Assembly (NCBI GenBank): GCA_028641055.1
Contig: CM054060.1
Location: 243,068,833-243,132,832 of the forward strand
Direction: 5' to 3'
DNA length: 64,000 bases
Origin: Alopecurus myosuroides
Lineage: Eukaryota > Streptophyta > Magnoliopsida > Poales > Poaceae
The position numbers were made by a program, and so were the translations under genes. Positions within the stretch are counted from its first letter, which is position 1, and each line of letters begins with the position of its first letter. Shown here piece after piece: positions 1-10,800 of the stretch. Below the pieces are notes generated by a model. That model was not told the origin of the DNA and did not search any database. It saw nothing but the letters and a program-made list of their open reading frames with translations.

Positions 1-2555
1 CTGCTCCGCTTCCTCATCATCCTAGCTTTGGTCTTCGCTGGCATCTCCCTCGAACTCAGCTTCTCCTTCATCCTCCTCTTCCTCAACATCCGTATCCGGC
101 TCGGTGGAGCCGTCGATGTATTAGCTGGTGTCAGCGTAGGAGGCAAGCTCATAGGCCACTTCCTTTCTGCGTGAGATGCACTCGGGACGTCCAGTCCACT
201 TGGAACCATTTCTGCGAGTGCTAATCCTGTCAAGATCTAGATTTTCGTACAATGACAAGATGAAATGAAGGAGCTCGTCAGCTCCTGCCCGAGCTGCGGA
301 AGCACGCCATCTCTTCAACTCCACCTTGACGTGGTCCAGGTTGGCTGCGATATCGCGGAAGGTCTCCGGAACCTCTTTTTCGGGCCAGAACAGTTTGTGC
401 AGCTTGATTGCAGTGGACACCATGGAGGTGCCCAAGCCTTTGAGGGAGCGTACTTGGGTCTTGAGGTTGACGAGATGATCTTCGATACTGGAGGTATCAT
501 CAACACTCACACCAGCTGCTGCCCTAGCCTTCCTAGCTTTATCCACAACAGTTTCACCAGCAGAACGAAGTTCCGGGAAGACATCTGGATCAGGAGATGC
601 GGATTTGGATTAGAAAGAGTGAACAAGAAGAAGAGAGGGTGAGTATAAGAAGGCATAAAGGAAAAAGCCAAACAAGCTAAAGGGTAGCGGCAACTCACAT
701 TCCATTTCCAGCACAAGGGCCCCCAGCTTGGTCCTCCAATCATCCGATTCTCGGATTTTCTTATCCTGGAGGCGGCGCGACTCGCTGACTGTGACCTCGA
801 GGGCTTGATTCCTTTCCTTCGGCGTTTTGATTTCTAGCTCGAGTTTCCATTTCTCGGCAGCAGATGCTTTCTCAAAATCTTGCTTCTCGCGGATAGAGTT
901 GATTGCAGTTTGGAGTGCGCTTGCAAGATCAACCTGGAGTTTCTCAAACTCCACCCTCTCGGCATCGCGCGCCTTCTCCAGCTTGACTTCCCGGGCCTGC
1001 ACTTGCTTATGTGCCTCAGCAGGAGTGAGACATTGCAAATGCTGCTCCCAGAAGTTCTTGTATTCTTCTGCGGGAAGAACATCTCTCATTAGCAGAGTAG
1101 CCAAATGAGAGAAGGCAGATACAGAAAAGAAAAAATAGTACTCACCTTCCAGAGAAGAGATTTTACTCCGCGCAGAGGCAGACATAACTTTGCAATCCTG
1201 GTGCTTTTCCACCAGGGCCTTGAGCTCGCCTACAGAGAAGACGACAGTTGAGAAAAAAAGAAAAAACGGGCGTAAGTACAAAACGCACAAACCAAAATGC
1301 TAAAAGCTTACTTTCAATAGCAGAAAGATTGAGGGTGCGGTCCAGGGCGCTCTTCTCTAGAGCGTCCTTGTCGCTCTTGTCAGATTCCAGAACCCTATTC
1401 CGGTCTCTGAGTTGGCGGTGGGACCAGAGAAGCTACCAGAAAATCTTAGTCCTTTCCTGGACGCTATCCTGCAGAAAAGAAGGAGAAATTATGAGTTTTG
1501 GAAGATTTGGCCCGAGTAGATATCAACTCGGTTGAGTTTCACCTACTCGGCCCAAATCTCGGGGACTGGGGTAATGGCTAAGAGAAGAAAAAGAAAAAGA
1601 GGAAAAACAACTGGCAACTCGGGAAATTCAGAAAGAAGAACAACACTTACCTCATAGCTTTGCTCGATATCCTCAATGTTTTTGCGCAAGACAAACAGCT
1701 TGCTGGCCAGAGTGCTGCTGGGAGTAGCTACAACCATGCCAACAGGACCGATGTCGGCCTTGTTCCACTCGGTCCGATAGTTGTCAAGCTTGCCCAACTC
1801 AACACCGTCCCAGGAGGCATGGCCGAGTACCTTTCTGTCCCAGACCTTCTCGATGTGGCCTACTCGGTCCAAGATAGCCACAATGCCCTCTTCGGGAAGC
1901 ACCTCGTCGTCTTCCTGGCGGGAAGAGAATTCCTTGATAACGAGGGAGTCTTTCTTCCCCTTTGATTTGGAATGGGTCACGGCCCTTCGCTCTCTCAGCG
2001 TGAGTATCCGCTCCTCTTCCTGCACCATATGGATCGTGTGGCGCTCCTGGAACTGCTTCTAGTATTCTGGAAAGTCGGGCTCGGTCTCCTTCTCGCTGGG
2101 ACTCGCGCCGGCATCCTGCTCCTCCACAGGACCGAAGGTGACGTTGGCTGGGACCAGCGTGACGTTGGGGTTGGGATGTTTCCTCTTCTGGTTCAAGGCC
2201 CACTTGGGGTTCCGGGCCGGCTGCCCAGCCTGTCCGTCTTGCGGCGCGCCCGGCTGCGGGGGTCCGGCAGGCTGGGGTCCGGTTGGCTTGAAGGGCAGCA
2301 GCTGCTGCCCAGCCTGCGCAGCGCCACGCTTTGGCTGCTGCCGAGTTGGCACAACAGCTGTCTTGGCGGGCTTCTTGGTGCTGGGCGTGGGAGTTTGCTG
2401 AGAAGGTGGAGGTAATTGGCGGACTGGCGGAGGTACTTGCTGAGAAGGAGGTGGTACTTGTTTGGTTGGTGGAGGCCCCTGCTGGGTTGGTGGCGCTTGC
2501 GGCTGGCTAGCCGGTGCGGCATCTAGCCGCACGGCATCTTGGCGTGGTGGATCCA

Positions 2556-2750
2556 CCACAGGGTCTTCTACCCGCTGCTCGGCAGCGGGGTCCAGCTTCT
2601 CTGCAGCGTTATCTTCTACCCGCTGCGCGGCAGCGGGGTCAGGCTGCTCTGGAGCGTTGTCTTTTGACTGCTGCTCGGCAGCAGCATCTGGCCGTTACAC
2701 GGCTGTGTTATCCTGCTGCTGCTCGGCAGCACGCTCAGTGGTCTCCCCAG
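2556..2750 (-). repeat. 48-bp in-frame coding minisatellite
   Basis: About four copies of a 48-bp unit (unit starts near 2564, 2612, 2660 and 2708) within exon 4 of the antisense gene. Because 48 is a multiple of three, each unit adds 16 residues of the type AAEQ(R/Q)xxDNAxExxDP. One unit has a stop codon at 2695-2697. Later copies are less similar, consistent with age. Confidence 0.75.
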
Positions 2751-3595
2751 CTGATGCAGCTGGAGGAGTTGGAGTGCTCTCAGTGTTGATGGCGTCTTGA
2801 GCAGCCGGCTGCGCTTCAGGTTACGGCTGCTCGGAGGCCCGTTCAGTATCGTTCCCGACGCCAGTGTTCTCGGCGCCAAGGTCTTGCTCTTATTTAACTG
2901 GGAGGACGCACGCGTCCTACCCTCCGGTTACTGGTGTTCATCATCATCCGAGAGCTCCACGAGCAGTTCTCGGGGCGGGGCTTGCTTCTTCTTAGGAGGT
3001 GGTGCAGTGGTGGCATCGGCATCAAGTGCCTCGCTGAAAAGAAACATGCAAAGGAAAAACAAGGTCAGAAGGAACGCAGAGAAGGGAACAAGGAAGAAAA
3101 ACACCAAAGAAATAAGGCCTACTCGGAAATACTTACCCATCGCTGGTGGGGGCACGTCTCTTGCGGATGGGCTTGCTGGCCGGCGGTTTGTTTCCCGGCT
3201 TCTTCTTCTGTTTCTTGGGAGGAGGAGCCTGCGCACTACTGCCCGTCCTCTTCCGAGTGGTGGGAGCGGCCACGGACACGGGAACCGCGTCCACTGGTTC
3301 TTCTCCCTCCTCCGGTGCAGGTTCCTCTGCAGAGAAAAAGGAATGATTCATAATAGGGAAAAGAGGAGGAGCCAAGTGTACTACAGACAAGCGGAGAGGT
3401 GAACCCGGTCACCTTCATCATCCTCTGACAGTCCCGAATAGAGGCGTCAACGCGGGACTTACCTTCCTGGCCGGCACGAGGGATGCAGAGGGTGTCTTGG
3501 ATGTCGTACGCTGTGGCGCCATCCTCCTTCCTGTCCTCCTCCCAGTTACCCTCGAAGTTAGGTTGGTCCTCTGACCTCTGGCGGTTGATGTGCTG

Positions 3596-3989
3596 GTAAT
3601 GCAAACATAAAGCATAAGTAAGTTGGTTTCCAGCAGAGTAGGGACCCTACTCGGTCTAGCGTGCAAACAAAAAGCGTAAAAAGCTAAGGACCAGAGGAGG
3701 CAAATAAGAAGCCTTTCTACTCGGTTAGCGTGCAAACACTAAGCACAAGAAGCTAAAAATTCTAAGGAAAAATATATAAAGAGGGAATCTATTTGGCGCA
3801 GCATGCAAACATAAAGCATGTCAAGCTAAGTGTTAACCAGGAGACCCTACTCGGTGTAGCGTGCAAGCATAAAGCATATAAGCCTAAGAGACAATCTATT
3901 CGGCATAGAGTGCAAGCAGACAGCATACAAGGCCAAGAGGAATTCTACTCAGTGTCAAATACAAACAGTAAGCGTATAGAGAAGGAGAC
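3596..3989. repeat. Degenerate tandem repeat filling intron 1 of the antisense gene
   Basis: Seven diverged copies of a block with the core GCGTGCAAACATAAAGC followed by a variant of GCTAAG, usually preceded by CTACTCGG. They lie near 3597, 3657, 3726, 3800, 3857, 3906 and 3955, with spacing of 49-74 bp. Together they make up essentially the whole intron between exons 1 and 2. Confidence 0.75.
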
Positions 3990-5015
3990 TCACCTGCGGT
4001 ATGCGCTTGGTGCGGCTATACGGCACAAAGCCGTATGCCCAGTTCTCGGTGAGGGTGGTCCGCATGACGGACTTGGCCCAGATGGCCACCTCTTCCTTGC
4101 TGAGCTCAAAGGTCGTGGTCCGAGTGCAATCCCGAGGGCCTCCCATATAGCACATTTTGTGTGCTCGGTCTTGGAGCGGGAGCACTCGGCGTGATATTCA
4201 GCAGGCAATCGGGTCGTCCTGCATGAGTCCTTGCTAAACCATCTGCGTCAGGCGCTTCTCTACCTGGACGACATCAGGCACCGTATTCTTGGGATTATAC
4301 CCCCAGTTCTGTCCAGTGGGTAGCGCGTTCTGGAACTTGGGGAGCCCGATTCGGTCTTCAGTGGGTTTTCCTGCTTTGGGAGGAACGTTCTTCACGTACA
4401 GGAAGCCGCGCTGCCACTTGCGCATGGTCTCCAATCCGAGAACCCGCAGGTGGTGCCCGGTGGCACGCTGCAGCATCATTGTGCTACCCGTCTGGGTCAT
4501 CACGCGAGGAACAAGAGGATTGCCGGGGTTTGGAACGCTCTGCTGGCGAAGGAAGAAGTAGCAGACCCAAGTCTGGACTGTTGGGTAGACGCCCATGAAG
4601 GCTTCACAGACAGTGGCGTGGGTGGATAGCATGACAATGGCATTTGGAGGAAGGTGATGCGGCTGGAGGCCAAAGTGGCGGAGAAAGTACGAAAAGAACT
4701 TGGAGATGGGGAGGCCTAGGCCATGTTTGAAGTGAGACAGGAAGACGACATACTCACCGTCTTCCGGTGCCGGGACGAGCTCGTCGCCGGAAGGGCGACA
4801 AATTACGCCGGGAGGGACTCGGCGGGTGTTCACCAGACACTAGCAATCAACGGCGGTGACATCCGAGCCCTCCCAACCGGCTCGGGCCGGCGCCATATCC
4901 TCCTCGTGCTCATCCGCGGTGGCGTTCTCGAGGTCCATGACGGCGCGAGTGATGGAGGAGTTGCGGACGCTCGTCGAGGTCGAAGTGGACGAAGAAGACG
5001 GTGGCGAGCGAGGTG

Positions 5016-5017
<2 letters not shown>

Positions 5018-5046
<29 letters not shown>
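5018..5046. repeat. (CT)n microsatellite inside exon 1
   Basis: Twenty-nine bases of perfect CT dinucleotide. In the minus-strand reading frame of the antisense gene it encodes an alternating Arg-Glu run near the N-terminus (residues about 8-16), so slippage here would change the frame of the protein. Confidence 0.9.
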
Positions 5047-5048
<2 letters not shown>

Positions 5049-5169
5049 GTGTGGAGCGGTGGCGCATTGCGTGCTCGCGGCGGCGCTGTGCTTGACGGCG
5101 GAGACGGAGGCAGAGAGGGAGTGAGATTGGGAAAGTGAGCAGGAAAGAGAAGACGAAGGGGGCGCGGGG

Positions 5170-5178
5170 CTATTTATC
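5170..5178 (-). promoter_or_regulatory. TATA-like box of the antisense gene
   Basis: On the minus strand the sequence GGATAAATAGC lies about 105 bp upstream of the first ATG at 5067, in an otherwise GC-rich context and followed by a pyrimidine-rich leader. This is normal plant TATA spacing and suggests that the antisense gene had its own promoter inside the retroelement. Confidence 0.5.
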
Positions 5179-5710
5179 CCTCCGCGAGTTGCAGTTACCA
5201 GCGGGATCGATCGTGGCCTGAGATCGTGCGGCGTGGATTAACTACCCGTTAGAAACGCACACAGCGCAATCCACGCGCGTAACGGGCGCAGTTAATCCCA
5301 CGACGTGGGTCGTTGTCTCTTGAGTACCCGCCTGAGGTGACCTAACGGGCTGTGGGCCCCGGGTGCAATGACAGGCGTGTGGCCTGCTGCAGCACTAGAA
5401 CCGAGGCGTCGGGGGCGTGGGCGTGTGACACGTGCCCCACATGGACACGAGAAGATGGATTTGATCTGGACAGAGCGGGATCGTGTTGAAAATTTTGCTA
5501 AGTGTAAAGTACTCGACAGCACTGTGCAGATGGTGCTCTACTCGGCTCCAAGAGGATTTCTCCTATAACTACAGTTGGAGAAGTTCTAGTAGGAGTTATA
5601 GGTCCGAGTTGAGGAGCAACTCGGCCTCCCTCCTTCACAAAGGCAAATTGGTTTAAGCTGGCAGGGCCCAACGAACAAGTTCGCTGGACTCTACCAGCTT
5701 CAGGGACTAA

Positions 5711-6626
5711 TGTCGGGGGGCTACCCCCGAGTAGGGGTAAGGCAGGTGACAAAGCAAAGGTCAAAGTACTATTGGCCGAGTAGGCGGCTACTCGGGTATC
5801 CGGTACCCGGTAGACTCTACTCGGTGATAAGTACTGAAGGCCAGGAGAAGATAATAAGGAAGATCATAATCGTCCGAGTAGAGAACAAGTGGTCCGGATA
5901 GATGGACTGCAATCCTACTCGGGCAAGAAGTCAATGGAGCCGTTCTGACGAGATCCCGCGTATCCCGCAGCCGTACAACCGTGCGGTTCAACTTACTAGG
6001 TATGTGATTATCCGCGCTACGACGTGGACATAGTGAGGGTAGGCGCCTGTCACGTCTTGTCACTGGCAGAGGGGACATGACGTGTCGGGCGGCCTACTCT
6101 ATAAGACTGACAGGATGGACAAGTCCTGTCAGCCGGACGGCGCGACGACTTCTCGCCATGGCGTCAGCGGGAACCCGGAGGCGTGCTCTGCATCACAGTA
6201 GGGACGTCCCATCCTTGTACCTTTTAATCTTTATTTACTCGGCTGGGTACCAGTATATAAGGCACCCAGCCCCCTCCTGCGCGAGGGAGGTTGGCCCTGA
6301 GAGCATTTATTGCGAGAGCTAGCACTAGAGGTAGAGAGAGCAAGAGAGTGGCTACTCACGGCACCCAGCCCCCTCCTGCGCGAGGGAGGTTGTCCCTGAA
6401 AACATTTAGCGAGAGCTAGCAGTAGACGTAGAGAGAGCAAGAGAGTGGCTACTCAGTTGAAGGCCTGATTTGTACTATGGCTACTCGTACATCACATATA
6501 CAGAGAGATAGGCAGGAGTAGGGGTGTTACCTCCACACGAGGGCCCCGAACCTGGGTAGATCGAGGTATTTGCAGTGTTTTTCGTGCGCGTCTACTCGAC
6601 GTGCGATCCCTTCCCGGATACTTACA
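5711..6626 (+). repeat. LTR (3') of the Tat-type element
   Basis: The repeat starts TGTCGGGGGGCTACCCCCGA and ends GGATACTTACA, giving TG...CA ends and 916 bp. A TATA box (TATATAAGG) at 6254-6262 is followed by a GC-rich stretch and then the block GAGGGCCCCGAACCTGGGTA, typical of the U5 side of plant gypsy LTRs. The reading direction shows that the element is plus-oriented. The borders are inferred from the terminal dinucleotides because the partner LTR is outside the window. Confidence 0.6.
6261..6455 (+). repeat. 99-bp tandem duplication downstream of the LTR TATA box
   Basis: Two copies, starting at 6261 and 6360, of a unit beginning GGCACCCAGCCCCCTCCTGC and ending in AGAGAGTGGCTACTCA. The duplication begins one base after the TATA box, so it doubles the expected transcription start region and R sequence of the LTR. 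The copies differ at several positions, including a two-base loss (TTTATTGCG versus TTTAGCG). Confidence 0.85.
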
Positions 6627-6825
6627 GCGTCCATAGGCCCCAACTCATTAGCCATCCCATGGCATCTGTCTTTCCCATCCTACGACAATAGTCACATCTG
6701 TCCACGTGTCGTTGAACGATAGGTTAAAAAATACGACTGCTCGCGAAATAAAAAATAGATGACTTAGAAATAGGCAGTCCCTTCTGTTATCATTTGGTAG
6801 TGGAATCCGGATTCCTTAGTAGTCA
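6627..6825. other. Short non-coding stretch between LTR and MITE
   Basis: No open frame, repeat or RNA signal was recognised between the LTR end and the left terminus of the hairpin MITE. Confidence 0.6.
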
Positions 6826-7523
6826 GGGCTGTGCTTCGGTGTCTCCCCCTTGACCAATTTGGTGGAAGGGCATGATTGACATTTAATATTAAAATAATAT
6901 TTTTTGTTCTAATACGGTGTACCATCCACGCTCTTATATAGATTTATTATGTACAGTACGCATATCAAAACTATAAAATGTCCACCACCGCTCATAATCA
7001 CGTACGAGGCAACGACCTGCCCACATCAACATATAAATTTTGTGCGAATACTTATACACAAAATTCGTTATTAAAAAAATCATGACGGGTTTATATAGAG
7101 CCGCGTACGCCTTAATACGACTTAATTATTCACATCCGTCCATGTTAACGAAAGGGTATGGAGCGATCTCGTATTAAGGCATACGCGGCTCTGTATGAAC
7201 CCGTCATGATTTTTTTAATTACGAATTTTGTGTATAAGTATTCTCACAAAATTTATATGTTGTTGTGGGCACGTCGTTGCCTCGTACGTGATTAGGAGCG
7301 GTGGATGGACAATTTATAGTTTGGATATGCGTACTGTATATAATAAATCTGTATACGAGGGTGGATGGTACACCGTATTAGAACAAAAAAAAATTAATAT
7401 AAAATGTCGATCATGCCTTTCCACCATATTGGTCAAGGGGGAGACACCGAAGCACAACCCTATAAAATGTCGATTATGCCCTTCCACCAAATTGGTCAAG
7501 GGGGAGACACCGAAGCACAGCCC
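6826..7523. mobile_element. Long-hairpin MITE (near-complete inverted repeat)
   Basis: The two halves are reverse complements. The left end GGGCTGTGCTTCGGTGTCTC matches the complement of the right end ending GAGACACCGAAGCACAGCCC. Pairing continues inward past TCATGACGGGTT/AACCCGTCATGA to a loop of about 48 bp (7123-7169), so each arm is roughly 290 bp. No coding capacity is present. Homology may extend six more bases each side (AGTAGT at 6818, ACTACT ending 7532). No convincing target-site duplication was found, so the superfamily is open. It lies about 360 bp beyond the stop codon of the HD-ZIP gene and would form an almost perfect double-stranded RNA if transcribed. Confidence 0.85.
7399..7523. 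repeat. 63-bp direct duplication of the MITE right terminus
   Basis: Copies start at 7399 and 7462 with ATAAAATGTCGATCATGCC and ATAAAATGTCGATTATGCC. Both run to the terminal GAGACACCGAAGCACA, so the right end carries the terminal inverted repeat twice while the left end has it once. Confidence 0.9.
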
Positions 7524-7880
7524 CAAACTACTTGGCACACGACAAAGATCGTGCCTCCCGTAGCGAGATACCCTTGCCACGCTTATGGCAAATAGTGCAT
7601 AAGGTCCACGCGGGAAGTGGGTTCCGAACAATTACCAACAAACCATATCTTGGAAGTGGATTCGAACTCTAGACAATTATCAAAATGCAGTATATATTAG
7701 AAGACTTTGTTCAAGTAAACTATGGTTGGAACTTAAAAAATAGTCCTTAAATGATGGGAAACAGATATATGAAGGAGTTTCAAGGCTAATATCATTCAGA
7801 AAGATAGCTAGATATAAATATATAAACTGAAAGTGAATGGTGCATAATGTAGTCCGCAATCTCAAACTGTAGATGGCGCA
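7524..7880. other. 3' flank of the HD-ZIP gene
   Basis: This is the presumed 3' UTR and downstream sequence of the minus-strand HD-ZIP gene. No clear AATAAA is visible on the minus strand close to the stop codon. No separate gene is supported. Confidence 0.5.
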
Positions 7881-10800
7881 TCAGGCATCGACAACGTTGT
7901 TGGCATGGACGGCATCCTTGATCTTCCTGACGACACGACAGAGCAGGTTCCCAGCGTTGTCGATGGCCTCTAAGGAGGGCTTCTGTAGGGGTTGTCCACT
8001 CAGCAAAGTCTGGTACATGACACATACAAAGGATCCGGTGTTGCTCCTGTGACCGGTGGTAGTGCTGCTGGAGGAGCACGCAGCAGAAACGGGATGCACT
8101 AGCGGCTCGCTGTGGCCATCAGGGAGGACGACCACCCCGGACGGAAGGAGATAGATGGAGGAGGGGCCGCCATTACTCATGGCATGCTTCATGGATTGAT
8201 CATCCAGTGTAGCATATGCCAGCACCATGCATGATGCGTCGGTACGCGCCTCCTGCAGGATCAGCTTGCCAGAAGCCTACAAAAATAAGATGAAATATTG
8301 AGGACCATTAAAGATTTGGGACACAAGAACACTTATAAAAAAAACAATTAACAACAACTACACTTACAAAGACGCGGAGGACAGAGATGGCGTTGCCAGG
8401 GAGCTGTCCAGTACCAAAATAGCCCTCCTGGAGAACGGGTGCACCGTTGGCAAGGCTGTCCCACTCGTGGCGGCGATTTTCATCGCAGACATAGTCGAAC
8501 ACGTGTTGCGCCGGTATGCCGGGGAGCCATACCGTGGTTGTGGTGCTCAGCACAAGAAAGCCAGGCGCGGCGCCACCGGCAGGGAAAGCCACAACACGCG
8601 CAACCACCTCAAACCTCTCGGAGCCTATGCCACAGCCCACACGCCATGAGTTGTCGCTTCTCCATGGCTGGGCCCCCGGGCCGCACATGGCATCGTAGAA
8701 GCTCCTTGTCATCCGCTGTGCTACCTCAAAGATGTTCTTCCTCCCATCGTGCGATATAGCAGCTACTCCAGAAGCACAATTATGATTTAGGAAGCCAGAG
8801 ATTATATATAAGAGTTCTTGTTTAGTCTCCGGTTGACGACGATGACTCACTGGGAGCACGGTAGGAATGTAGGATGCCAAGGTACTCGCATTGCCTCTGG
8901 AGGGATGCGAGCCAGCGGCTCGCGCCGAGTCCCTGGCCGGAGCGGAGGAGTGGATGGTACATCACTGACACACTGCTCTCCTCGTACTCCATGTTCACCA
9001 TCCATGTGACCTGGAAAAATGTAAATGATGTGAAAAGGAACATCCGTTGATCTTAGCATATGGCAATCATTTATGTGGTTCACATTTGTTATTACGTAAG
9101 TTACGAGGAAATGCGGCTTTTTTAAAAAACAAAGGGAATGCGCTTTATTACAGAATGATTGAACTCATAGTTGAATGCAACTTTGGTGATCATGCATAGT
9201 AAGTCAAAGAGCCATGTAACCAAAATGATGGTAGAAGTATCACTTGAAATAAAAACATTATTTAACTTTGCAGTAAATTATTCTAAAAAAAATGTGCTAT
9301 AAATTCCCCTTTAACAATCGTTCTATTGTATATTTTCATTAATAATCATATGTACAAAGTTACACAAAAAATATAAATAAAATCTAACCAATTCCCGTTT
9401 TTTTCTAACATAGTAAATAATCAAACGTCTGGAGGAAGATTAGACCGAATCCATTCACTCGGACAATCCTTATGCTTAGCCTTAATGCGATAGCAAACTA
9501 GTTGAAATATTAAGATACTCCCAACAAATATAAGCCATTAACTTTCGAATTGGGTCTACTATTACCTCTTGGGATGTAATAAAATGGTATTTTCGATCTT
9601 GTAGGGTTAGTATGGACTTCTCAATTTTTATAAGTTAGAAAATAAACAATAACGAGTTCAAGAAAATAACGTAAATAATAATGCCATCCATGCATGTTTG
9701 TAAACACGGAAATAATCAGATTGCTAATTCATGTTTTTCCACCTATACATTTTATGGCATTGAACATGAATTATTTGTTGCAAATCGTTGTCATGAAAAC
9801 TAGGTAGTAAAGAATCTTTTTCACACCTTTTCTTGTAAATTTTATAAAATCCCTACAAGGACAAACCATGAAATACAAAGAAAGTGCAATATGTATAGTA
9901 CAAACTGTTATGTTGTACTACAATTTTTTTTGGTAGGTTACAATCTTAAGTTTGAAATTAGAGATAACAAACAAGTTCAATTAATAATAGTCAACCATTA
10001 CAAATAATATACTATGCATGCTATTCCAAATTATAATTTTACAAACAGGCAACGAGAATATAGTGTGCCGGTAAAATTATCGCCCCTGTGGTAACAGAAA
10101 ACAAATCAAATAAATATAGTAAAATGGTATTCAATACAGAAGCTACGTATAGATGGTAGCATTTTTTATGTTTTGGTATATACTATATAGGCAAGTAACT
10201 ATTATAAAAACATCCATTTTGGTAGTGTTTTCTATAGTTGGTATAAATATATCCAAACTGGCCCTTGATCAATCGACTTCGTAGTTCAAAACATCTCACA
10301 ACTTAGACCTACGTACTCTCTTGTCCCATAATAGTTGTCACTAAAATTGATGTATCTACCACTAAAATACGTTTAAACGCAACCATTTTAGCGAAATTTA
10401 TTATGGGGCGGAGGAAGGAATTTTATATTTTCTTTGGCTCCTACCAGAAACATCTACATAGTTTCATTAAAAAAAGGAATAGTACATAACGTTCAATGAA
10501 TTCAAAATTTCATATTGCAAACATATTATTCGCCAATCCCCTTCTAACCCAAAAGTGGACATGAGAGATATAAGGTGTAGGTACATGAGAGCTCAATTGC
10601 CACTTTCTCGATTCAACACAATTGCCATTGTCACAATTTTCTAGCTTTAATACTATACACCTTGCATTCATATTGTAAATATATTATATAGTTGTTCTTT
10701 ACACATCAGCATGGTATCAGATATGCTAACTTTGGCATATAGTTTGAAATTATAATGAACTTGGGCTATGAAAATATTTATCATGCATGACAACATGCCT

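Larger units (their letters stand above)
22..5067 (-). pseudogene. Decayed eight-exon antisense retrotransposon gene with PF04195 domain
   Basis: Exons inferred on the minus strand: 5067-3994, 3592-3463, 3326-3137, 3033-1651, 1468-1311, 1229-1146, 1067-699 and 584-22, all with GT-AG borders. Exon 1 encodes the 'putative gypsy type transposon' (PF04195) block, with stretches such as HFKHGLGLPISKFFSYFLRH and FGLQPHHLPPNAIVMLSTHA. Exon 3 is lysine- and proline-rich (KKQKKKPG, a possible nuclear signal). Exon 4 carries a proline/glutamine-rich segment, exons 6-7 a charged likely coiled coil, and exon 8 ends in a very acidic tail (DTDVEEEEDEGEAEFEGD). In-frame stops at 4840, 4234, 4203, 2821, 2695, 2059, 1434 and 121, plus a frame change near 2880-2930, show it no longer encodes a full protein. 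The family's function is unknown; proteins of this type are often misannotated as myosin-like or transposase-like. The long open blocks between stops suggest fairly recent decay. Confidence 0.75.
1..6626 (+). mobile_element. 3' part of a Tat-type Ty3/gypsy LTR retrotransposon
   Basis: This is the right-hand part of an LTR element that runs off the left edge. It holds a gene-like antisense region (22-5067) followed by a terminal repeat (5711-6626) whose TATA box reads to the right, so the element is plus-oriented and its own gag-pol would lie left of the window. An extra antisense ORF between pol and the 3' LTR is a known trait of the Tat lineage (for example the antisense gene of maize Grande). 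Assignment to Tat rests on that layout and on the PF04195 domain, not on pol. The stretch 5180-5710 between the antisense promoter and the LTR has no gene. The heptamer TACTCGG recurs across the whole element, including the antisense introns and the LTR, which supports treating it as one unit. No 5' LTR is visible, so the TSD cannot be checked. Confidence 0.75.
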
